Below are positions 6,469-12,571 of a DNA stretch of 13,956 nucleotides, piece by piece. Position 1 is the first letter of the stretch; each line of letters begins with the position of its first letter. A program made the position numbers and the translations under genes. This DNA comes from an uncultured Eubacteriales bacterium. GTDB lineage: Bacteria > Bacillota > Clostridia > Oscillospirales > CAG-272. The notes beneath the pieces are model-generated. The model was not told the origin of the DNA, made no database searches, and worked only from the letters and a program-made list of their open reading frames with translations. The DNA lies in NCBI GenBank assembly GCA_900547565.1, contig URHI01000042.1, positions 1 through 13,956 on the forward strand, in the 5' to 3' direction.

Positions 6469-8577
6469 ATGGGAAAGATCAATGTTCTTTCGTTTGCCGT
6501 GGCCAACCTGATAGCCGCCGGAGAGGTGGTGGACAGGCCGGCCTCGGTGATAAAAGAACTTATGGAAAATGCAATAGATTCGAGTGCCGACAAAATCACG
6601 GTCGAGATACAGAACGGTGGAGTGTCTCTCATGCGGGTGCGCGACAACGGCTGCGGCATAGAGAGGGACGACCTGCCGGTCGCCGTGCGCCGTCATGCCA
6701 CTAGCAAGATACACGACGCGCGTGACCTCGAAAGCATTATGACGCTTGGGTTTAGAGGTGAGGCGCTGGCGGCAATTGCCGCGGTATCTGATTTGCGTAT
6801 AATTTCGCGCGTCCGCGGGCAGCCTACCGGCGCCGGCATAGAGGTGTCGGGCGGTGTGGCAGGTGAGGTTTATGAGCGCGGCTGTTCCGAGGGAACGACG
6901 GTCATAGTTGAAAACCTGTTCGGTAACGTGCCGGCGCGCAGAAAATTTCTAAAAAAGGATGTGACCGAAACAGCCGCGGTCCACAGCGTTGTGGAGCGCG
7001 TGGCACTGTCCCGGCCGGATATTGCATTTGATTTCATAGTGGACGGCAACAGCCGTCTTCAGACCGCCGGCGACGGCAAGCTGCTCAATACGATTTATGC
7101 CCTGTACGGCCGGGACTATGCCAAGCGGCTGATACCGGTGGAGTATGAATATGAGGGAATCAGTGTCAGGGGTTACACCGGACGCTCGGACAACGTAAAG
7201 CCCAACCGCAACGGTCAGACGTTTTATATCAACGACCGGCTGGTCAAGAGCAGAACAGTCATGGCGGCGCTGGAGCAGGCGTATTGCTCGTTCATTCCGC
7301 CGGAGAAATTTCCGGTGTGCACGCTGTTTATTGATATCAATCCGCGGGCGGTGGACGTCAACGTTCATCCGGCCAAGCTTGAGGTCAAGTTTTCAAATGA
7401 AAAGCCGGTGTTTGAGGCGGTGTATTACGCTATAAAACAGGCGCTTGAGAGCAATACCGTCCGGCCGGATATACCTGTGGAAAAGCTGTCTCATATGTCG
7501 TACGAGCAGTTCCGACAGATGTATTCGGTAACAGGAGCCGCAGAAAGCTCCGGAACGGCAGTGGTGTCAAGAGCTTCCGGAGTGACCGGAAAGTCCGTAA
7601 TACAAACATCAGGCGGCTCGGCAGAGATACCCGTGCCTGCCGTAAAAACTCATGGCGACACGGACAACCGGGGCGCGGCGCAATACGGTTACAAAACTCC
7701 TACGGTGAAGACATATCAGGACGATCCGCCTGCACAGTCCCCACAAGCCGCACAGAGGTCCGATGACAGACGTTTCAGTACAGATGGCTACATTGCGCTC
7801 CATCGCGGCCATAAGCCGGACAGTACGGAAGTCCATCCGATTCCGGACATCCCTCCGTTGCCGGACGTTCCTCCGTTGCCGGACGTTCCTCCGGTGCCGG
7901 ACGTTCCTCCGGTGCCGGACATACCATCTATGTCAGAGCCTCCGATGTCTGATGTGCGTGGCCGAAAACCTGTTCAGCAAAGATTTCAGGATGGCATGCC
8001 GGACTATCGCATTGTGGGTGAGGTGTTCAACTGCTACGTTATAGTCGAGCGCGGCGAACAGGTGCTGCTTATAGACAAGCATGCCGCTCATGAGCGTATA
8101 ATTTTTGAAGACCTCAAGGCGGGGCTGCGCAATACCGAAACACACTCACAGCTGCTCATGGTGCCGCTTGAATTCATGCTTGCCAGCGACGAGGTAATGG
8201 CGCTCGGAGAATTCCGCAATGAGATAGAAGCTATAGGTTTCCGCTTCACGACCGAAAAATACACTGTAAGTGTGACATCTGTGCCTGAAACCATTGAGCT
8301 TGCCTCGGTGCCCGATATCTTTATGACTATCGCCGACCGCGTTCGAAATCAGACCGGCAGTGCCGAGCTGACGCGGGATATTATATTTGAAAAAGCGCTG
8401 TATCAGGCATCCTGCAAGGCGGCTGTCAAGGGTGGCAGGGAATACAGTCCCGAGCACATTCAGTGGATCGTGGACAAGCTGATGAAATTGTCTGATATAA
8501 CATTCTGTCCGCATGGGCGTCCGGTTGCCATGGTCATCAAAAAATCAACGCTTGACCGGCAATTCGGCCGGACATGA
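6469..8577 (+). CDS. mutL: DNA mismatch repair protein MutL (endonuclease type)
   Basis: MutL links MutS recognition to strand nicking. The 702-residue product has the GHKL ATPase motifs ENAIDS (catalytic E33), VRDNGCGI (57-64) and GFRGEAL (94-100), then the transducer domain to about residue 335. A low-complexity linker (about 340-510) includes a proline-rich repeat. The C-terminal dimerisation domain carries the metal-dependent nicking motifs: DKHAAHERIIFE (536-547, the DQHA-x2-E-x4-E motif with Q changed to K), SCKAAVKGG (648-656), CPHGRP (680-685) and a terminal FGR. QLLMVP (561-566) matches the beta-clamp-binding QEMIVP site of Bacillus MutL. This fits organisms without MutH, where MutL itself cuts. 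CCGGAGGA at 6455-6462 supports the start. The linker makes it somewhat longer than Bacillus MutL (about 630 residues). Confidence 0.97.
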   Translation: MGKINVLSFAVANLIAAGEVVDRPASVIKELMENAIDSSADKITVEIQNGGVSLMRVRDNGCGIERDDLPVAVRRHATSKIHDARDLESIMTLGFRGEALAAIAAVSDLRIISRVRGQPTGAGIEVSGGVAGEVYERGCSEGTTVIVENLFGNVPARRKFLKKDVTETAAVHSVVERVALSRPDIAFDFIVDGNSRLQTAGDGKLLNTIYALYGRDYAKRLIPVEYEYEGISVRGYTGRSDNVKPNRNGQTFYINDRLVKSRTVMAALEQAYCSFIPPEKFPVCTLFIDINPRAVDVNVHPAKLEVKFSNEKPVFEAVYYAIKQALESNTVRPDIPVEKLSHMSYEQFRQMYSVTGAAESSGTAVVSRASGVTGKSVIQTSGGSAEIPVPAVKTHGDTDNRGAAQYGYKTPTVKTYQDDPPAQSPQAAQRSDDRRFSTDGYIALHRGHKPDSTEVHPIPDIPPLPDVPPLPDVPPVPDVPPVPDIPSMSEPPMSDVRGRKPVQQRFQDGMPDYRIVGEVFNCYVIVERGEQVLLIDKHAAHERIIFEDLKAGLRNTETHSQLLMVPLEFMLASDEVMALGEFRNEIEAIGFRFTTEKYTVSVTSVPETIELASVPDIFMTIADRVRNQTGSAELTRDIIFEKALYQASCKAAVKGGREYSPEHIQWIVDKLMKLSDITFCPHGRPVAMVIKKSTLDRQFGRT
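7837..7926 (+). repeat. Five tandem 18-base units in the mutL linker
   Basis: Five contiguous 18-base units encode P-[I/L/V]-P-D-[I/V]-P five times (MutL residues 457-486). The three central units share a CCG-x-CCGGACGTTCCT core and differ only in the TTG/GTG codon; the outer units are more diverged. The 18-base period keeps the frame, so unit gain or loss would lengthen or shorten the linker without breaking MutL. A weaker P-P-M-S-D-V continuation follows. Confidence 0.9.
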
Positions 8578-8602
8578 CAAATAACGAAAAGGGATAATAT
8601 AA

Positions 8603-9745
8603 ATGTTTGAATTACTGAAAACCGAAGGCAAAGCCCGGCGAGGCATATTGCACACGGTACATGGCGATATACAAACGCCGGTTTTTATGAATGTGGGCAC
8701 ATGTGCCGCCATCAAGGGCGGGATTTCCTCGCGCGAGCTTATCGATCTGCACTGTCAGGTGGAGCTGTCAAACACATACCATCTTCACCTGCGCCCGGGA
8801 GACAAGCTGATACGTCAGCTTGGTGGACTTCACAAATTCATGAACTGGCAGGGACCGATACTTACAGACAGCGGCGGATTTCAGGTGTTTTCACTGGCAC
8901 AGTTGCGCAAGATCACCGAAGCCGGCGTGAACTTTTCCTCGCATATAGACGGCCGCCGCATTTTTATGGGACCGGAGGAAAGTATGCAGATTCAGTCAAA
9001 TCTGGCGTCGACAATTGCCATGGCGTTTGACGAGTGCGTGGAAAATCCCGCCCCGTATGAATACGTCAAGCAATCACACGAGCGTACGGTACGCTGGCTG
9101 GCACGCTGTAAAGAGGAAATGGCGCGGCTCAACTCACTGCCGGATACCATAAATCCGCATCAGCTGCTGTTCGGCATCAACCAGGGCGGTACTTATGCCG
9201 ACCTGCGTATAGAAAATATGTGCCGTATCGCCGAGATGGACCTGCCCGGATATGCCATAGGCGGACTGGCGGTGGGTGAGGAAACCGAGGAAATGTACCG
9301 AATAATCGAGGCAGTCGAGCCGTATATGCCTGCGAACAAGCCGCGTTATCTCATGGGCGTCGGTACGCCGGTCAACATAATTGAGGCGGTGTACCGCGGT
9401 GTTGACTTTTTCGACTGTGTTATGCCTTCACGCAATGCCCGACACGGAAATCTGTTTACGTGGAACGGCAAAATGAATATTCTGAACGAAAGATACATGG
9501 CTGATTCCCGTCCGGTGGATGAGCATTGCGGTTGTCCCGCATGTCAGAATTACAGCCGGGCGTATATCCGTCACCTGATAAAAGCCAAGGAGTCACTGGG
9601 TATGCGGCTGGCGGTGGCGCATAACCTGTATTTCTACAATGAGCTGACAGCAAAAATCCGCGAGGCGCTTGACTGCGGTGAGTACGGGAGCTTTTATGGC
9701 AAATACCGTATAAAGTTAGCAGAGCGGGTTCCGGAAGGTGAATAA
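8603..9745 (+). CDS. tgt: tRNA-guanine transglycosylase (queuine/preQ1 tRNA-ribosyltransferase)
   Basis: Exchanges guanine 34 in GUN-anticodon tRNAs (Tyr, His, Asn, Asp) for preQ1 in the queuosine pathway. The 380-residue product is full length. LTDSGGFQVFSL contains the general-acid/base Asp D89; FFDCVMPSRNARHGNLFT contains the nucleophile D271; GGLAVGE (220-226) is the substrate-pocket loop in its bacterial form, which suggests preQ1 use. The zinc site is C309, C311 and C314 in CGCPACQNYSRAYIRHL with H340. It starts 25 bases after mutL, with AAAAGGG about ten bases ahead of the ATG. No other queuosine gene is in the window, so how preQ1 is supplied is not visible. Sitting with miaB, it places two anticodon-loop modifiers in one cluster. 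Confidence 0.97.
   Translation: MFELLKTEGKARRGILHTVHGDIQTPVFMNVGTCAAIKGGISSRELIDLHCQVELSNTYHLHLRPGDKLIRQLGGLHKFMNWQGPILTDSGGFQVFSLAQLRKITEAGVNFSSHIDGRRIFMGPEESMQIQSNLASTIAMAFDECVENPAPYEYVKQSHERTVRWLARCKEEMARLNSLPDTINPHQLLFGINQGGTYADLRIENMCRIAEMDLPGYAIGGLAVGEETEEMYRIIEAVEPYMPANKPRYLMGVGTPVNIIEAVYRGVDFFDCVMPSRNARHGNLFTWNGKMNILNERYMADSRPVDEHCGCPACQNYSRAYIRHLIKAKESLGMRLAVAHNLYFYNELTAKIREALDCGEYGSFYGKYRIKLAERVPEGE
9733..9738 (+). promoter_or_regulatory. Ribosome binding site that fixes the phosphatase start
   Basis: GGAAGG at the end of tgt is spaced eight bases from the ATG at 9747. The in-frame GTG at 9738 overlaps this site itself and so is unlikely to be the start. Confidence 0.65.
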
Positions 9746-9746
9746 A

Positions 9747-10337
9747 ATGAAGGTTTATCTGATACGCCACGGTCAGACCGATGGCAACGTGCAGGGAATT
9801 CATCAGGGCTGGGGCAATTCCAGCCTTACCGAGCGCGGTCGGGCGCAAGCCGGCGCACTTGCCGAAGTGATGCAAGGAAAACGGTTTGACCGCATAATAT
9901 GCAGCGATCTGCTCCGCACACGCCAGACATGCAGTATTGTGTTCGGAGACAGTGCAACGGTCGAGTATGACGCAAGATTGCGTGAAATAAACAATTCGGT
10001 CATAGGAGGCCGCTCTCGCAACGAGCTTTTCGGCATTTACGGAGATGCCTATCTTGATGATTGCCACCGACTTGATTTTGCGCGCTACGGCGGCGAAAGC
10101 AGTCAGTCATTGCTTGACCGTACTGCCGATTTTCTTGACAGCCTGACACATGACACTGCGTCAAAAAATGTAGCGGTTGTGTCACACGGAGGGACGATCA
10201 GGGCGATAATCGCTGGTGTGCTGGGTATGCCGCTGAACACACTGCGTATGGCCATTGACAACTGCAGCGTGACCGGGCTTGAATATTCCGGGGACGGCTG
10301 GCGGCTGGTTTTTCTGAATAACAAAAAAGAAATATAA
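9747..10337 (+). CDS. Histidine phosphatase family protein (phosphoglycerate mutase-like)
   Basis: A 196-residue member of the branch-1 histidine phosphatase superfamily, cytoplasmic by lack of a signal. The N-terminal VYLIRHGQT carries the phospho-accepting H8 with R7. CSDLLRTRQT carries the phosphate-binding R57, LRE the acid E80, and VVSHGGTIRA the second histidine H147. All four active-site elements are present, so it should be an active phosphatase. The stretch after E80 reads NNSVIGG where many members have xFGxWEG, so the substrate class is unclear. Such proteins include cofactor-dependent mutases, alpha-ribazole phosphatase (CobC) and general sugar phosphatases; nothing here is from cobalamin synthesis, so a general phosphatase is the safest call. 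It begins one base after the tgt stop and is 19 bases from tldD. Confidence 0.88.
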   Translation: MKVYLIRHGQTDGNVQGIHQGWGNSSLTERGRAQAGALAEVMQGKRFDRIICSDLLRTRQTCSIVFGDSATVEYDARLREINNSVIGGRSRNELFGIYGDAYLDDCHRLDFARYGGESSQSLLDRTADFLDSLTHDTASKNVAVVSHGGTIRAIIAGVLGMPLNTLRMAIDNCSVTGLEYSGDGWRLVFLNNKKEI

Positions 10338-10344
10338 AATTATG

Positions 10345-10350
10345 AAAGGA
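10345..10350 (+). promoter_or_regulatory. Ribosome binding site that fixes the tldD start
   Basis: AAAGGA lies six bases ahead of the ATG at 10357. The in-frame ATG at 10342 has only an A-rich stretch ahead of it and would place this site inside the coding region, so 10357 is preferred. Confidence 0.65.
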
Positions 10351-10356
10351 CATGTT

Positions 10357-11742
10357 ATGATTGCCAAGAATCTCATTGAAAGAGTTCTGCAAAAAGCAAT
10401 GACCACAGGTGCCGATCTCGTGGAGCTGTTTGCTGAACGTACCCGCAACTCGGTTATGTCCATGGCGGACTCAAGAGTGGAATCCATACGGGACAACACA
10501 ATTTCAGGTGTGGGTATACGTGCATTTGTAGGCACACGTACGGTGTTTGCGTCAACCAGCGATATGACCGAGCAAGGGCTTATGCGTTGTGCCGCTTCGG
10601 TTGCGGCGGCCGTGGGGGACGCGGGCAATACACCGTCGGTTTGCCTTACCGAACGCATTTTTCCCAATATTCACCCGGTAAAGATCGTGCCGTCCGACGC
10701 TATGCTTGCACGCAAGGTGGAGCTGCTGCGCATCGGAGACGAGGCCGCAAAAAGCTATGACAAGCGGGTGGTCCAGGTTCAGAGTACATTGCTCAATACC
10801 GATCGCTCCATACTCATAGCCAATACAGACGGTCTGCTGACTACCGACCGCAATGTCCGTACGAGAATAGCCTTCAATGTCATTGCCTCCGACGGGCACG
10901 AAAATCAATCCGGCTCCTACGCCCCCGGGCGTCTTATGGGGCTCGAGCTGTTTGACGAGATCGTTGATCCCGCGGATGCGGCCCGCCCTGCTGCCGCTCA
11001 GGCAATTACCAACCTCGGCGCCGTTTATTGCCCGGCCGGCAAAATGACGGTCGCTATTGAAAACGGTTTTGGCGGCGTTATTTTCCATGAGGCCTGCGGT
11101 CACTCGCTCGAGGCGACATCTGTGGCTATAGGTGCGTCGCAGATGGCCGGTAAGCTGGGGCAGAAAATCGCAAACGAAAAGATCACTGCTGTCGATGACG
11201 GCACAATTCCCGGAGCGTGGGGGTCGGTCAACATCGATGATGAGGGAACTCCCACACAGCGCAATGTCCTGATCGAAAACGGCGTGCTCAAAAGCTATAT
11301 GATCGACCGACTCGGCTCCCGTAGAATGGGTATGCCTTTCACGGGAAGCAGCCGCCGCCAGAACTACACGTTCGAGCCGACATCCCGTATGACCAACACC
11401 TTCATTGAGAACGGCCCCGACAAAAACGAGGATATCATAGCCTCTATCGAGTACGGACTGTACGCAAAATCTATGGGCGGAGGTTCGGTCAATCCGCTCA
11501 CCGGCGCGTTCAATTTTGCCGTCAGCGAGGGGTATATTATACGTAACGGTAAAATCTGTGAGGCTGTCCGCGGCGCATCTCTTATCGGTACCGGTTCACA
11601 GATACTTCAGAATATCGATATGGTGGGACAGAACCTTGAACGGGGGCAGGGAATGTGCGGCTCGGCAAGCGGCTCTGTTCCGACCGATGTTGGCCAGCCT
11701 CTTATCCGTGTGTCGAGTATCACGGTAGGCGGCAGAAAGTGA
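10357..11742 (+). CDS. tldD: Metalloprotease TldD
   Basis: TldD is the catalytic subunit of the TldD/TldE (PmbA) heterodimeric zinc protease, which degrades unfolded peptides threaded into the complex; in E. coli it is known from microcin B17 maturation and CcdA degradation. The product is 461 residues. The zinc motif HEACGH (H244, E245, H249) matches HExxxH in GGVIFHEACGHSLEA, and the third ligand is likely C434 in GMCGSASGS near the C-terminus. Residues 1-200 form the substrate-guiding N-terminal domain. FTGSSRRQNYTFEP-like and MTNTFIENG segments are typical of the family. The usual partner gene tldE/pmbA follows after ten bases but is truncated, so as drawn here TldD would lack its partner. 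No microcin or RiPP precursor gene is seen nearby. Confidence 0.95.
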   Translation: MIAKNLIERVLQKAMTTGADLVELFAERTRNSVMSMADSRVESIRDNTISGVGIRAFVGTRTVFASTSDMTEQGLMRCAASVAAAVGDAGNTPSVCLTERIFPNIHPVKIVPSDAMLARKVELLRIGDEAAKSYDKRVVQVQSTLLNTDRSILIANTDGLLTTDRNVRTRIAFNVIASDGHENQSGSYAPGRLMGLELFDEIVDPADAARPAAAQAITNLGAVYCPAGKMTVAIENGFGGVIFHEACGHSLEATSVAIGASQMAGKLGQKIANEKITAVDDGTIPGAWGSVNIDDEGTPTQRNVLIENGVLKSYMIDRLGSRRMGMPFTGSSRRQNYTFEPTSRMTNTFIENGPDKNEDIIASIEYGLYAKSMGGGSVNPLTGAFNFAVSEGYIIRNGKICEAVRGASLIGTGSQILQNIDMVGQNLERGQGMCGSASGSVPTDVGQPLIRVSSITVGGRK

Positions 11743-11752
11743 GGTTGCTTGA

Positions 11753-12031
11753 ATGAATAACTTTGATGCCATAAAAAAAGCGTTGGTGTCTGCGGCGGAG
11801 GCCGCCGGTATCGGTGAATATGAAATTTATTATCAGTCGGTCAGCAGTATAGACGCCGAAACACTCAAGGACGAGCTGAGTAGCTTCTCGAGCGGCGTTT
11901 CTGGTGGGATATGTTTTCGCTGTGTGGTTGACGGCCATATGGGTTATGCGTCAACCGAGGTTATGGAGCCGTCGGAAATGGCGGCGTTGGGAAGATCCCC
12001 GTTCGCCACAGCCTTTGCAACGGTTTCATAG
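11753..12031 (+). CDS. TldE/PmbA-like N-terminal fragment, cut at the junction
   Basis: The open frame gives 92 residues, of which only about 1-79 look native. They match the start of TldE/PmbA, the non-catalytic partner of TldD: an N-terminal helix with AIKKALVSAAEAAG, then GEYEIYYQSV and a GVSGGICFRCVVDGHMGYASTEV segment that is typical of the family. After M-A-A-L, near 11989, the translation is simply the antisense of the - strand gene beyond. A full TldE has about 430-450 residues, so about 80 percent is missing. GAGG at 11741-11744 supports the ATG at 11753. Isoleucine codons in the native part include ATA (three of five), as in the genes to the left. The loss may be an assembly join rather than a real pseudogene. 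Confidence 0.8.
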   Translation: MNNFDAIKKALVSAAEAAGIGEYEIYYQSVSSIDAETLKDELSSFSSGVSGGICFRCVVDGHMGYASTEVMEPSEMAALGRSPFATAFATVS

Positions 12032-12555
12032 GCCTTTTCCTGCTTGATCTGTGCCTTGCGGGCCAGCGCGGGCAGGTCGCAGGTCCAGTCATTGGCGGCG
12101 CGCAGCAGTCTGCGCAGGCGGCTGAAATAGGCCAGCTTTTTCATGCCCACGATGGCCATAAAGAGGAAGACGAGCGTTGGGGGGGAAAACACGGCCGTCA
12201 AAATCGGCAGGGCTATAAAATCCTGTTGGGAAAGCCCCAGCGGCCCTGCGCCGACTGCCGTCAGGATGCCCAGCACGAACGCCGCGATGCCAAAGCAGCC
12301 TGCAAAGGTCCAGCCAACCGCCGTCAGCACAACGCCGACGGACTGGCCGCCGTTTTTCCACTTGCGTTCCAGGCGGCGTTTCCAGGCGACGAAGGTGTCG
12401 GGCTGTTTCATTCCCATCGCGTCCCCCGCCTGTTCCAGAGCGTCGGCAATGCTGCCCAGCACCGACGAGCCGATCTTGCTGCCCATCTGAACCGCGTTGT
12501 CGATCACATCGCCGAGGTCGTAGTTATATTCGTAATTGTGTTTGTTGTCTGGCAT
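11944..12555 (-). CDS. XpaC-like two-helix membrane protein, C-terminus cut at the junction
   Basis: The open frame gives 203 residues, but only about the first 190 (down to roughly 11986) appear native. An N-terminal stretch rich in N and Y leads to an amphipathic segment (residues 16-48). Two hydrophobic segments follow, about 73-102 and 112-137, separated by a short polar turn. After them come basic residues LRRLLR and a helical region ending KAYETVAKAVANGDLP. The layout of two membrane segments followed by a helix-turn-helix-like tail resembles the XpaC (5-bromo-4-chloroindolyl phosphate hydrolysis) family common in Clostridia; those proteins often sit beside TelA-type toxic-anion resistance genes, whose position would be beyond the break. 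The biochemical role is unknown. It starts 16 bases after the stop of the FAD-dependent gene, with only a weak TTGGAC site, so the two probably form an operon. Family call moderate only. Confidence 0.5.
   Translation of the reverse strand: MPDNKHNYEYNYDLGDVIDNAVQMGSKIGSSVLGSIADALEQAGDAMGMKQPDTFVAWKRRLERKWKNGGQSVGVVLTAVGWTFAGCFGIAAFVLGILTAVGAGPLGLSQQDFIALPILTAVFSPPTLVFLFMAIVGMKKLAYFSRLRRLLRAANDWTCDLPALARKAQIKQEKAYETVAKAVANGDLPNAAISDGSITSVDA
11978..11998. other. Breakpoint between two unrelated sequence blocks
   Basis: To the left, the + strand frame is recognisably TldE/PmbA up to about 11989. To the right, the - strand frame is a native membrane protein down to about 11986. Both homologies end within the same roughly 20 bases, and the two genes meet tail to tail with no terminator. 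Codon use changes here as well. The site could be an assembly join, possibly over a short shared G+C-rich stretch, or a real deletion or inversion endpoint. No insertion sequence end, target duplication or tRNA is visible at the point. Confidence 0.75.
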
Positions 12556-12571
12556 GGTTTGTCCAATCTGT

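Noticed and set aside
7837..7926. Possible CRISPR array
   Set aside because: The units are 18 bases, directly adjoining with no spacers, and lie inside a coding frame.
7763..8044. A + strand frame with a repeated F-L-R-C-R-T pattern
   Set aside because: It is the out-of-frame reading of the 18-base repeat in mutL; the MutL frame continues through with intact domains on both sides.
10342..11742. A toxin or RiPP maturation locus around tldD
   Set aside because: TldD is a housekeeping protease in most bacteria, and no short precursor gene, cyclodehydratase or exporter is present nearby.
11944..12031. A true overlap of tldE/pmbA with the - strand gene
   Set aside because: In the overlap each frame is native on only one side of about 11,985; the remainder is antisense of the other, so it is a junction and not an evolved overlap.
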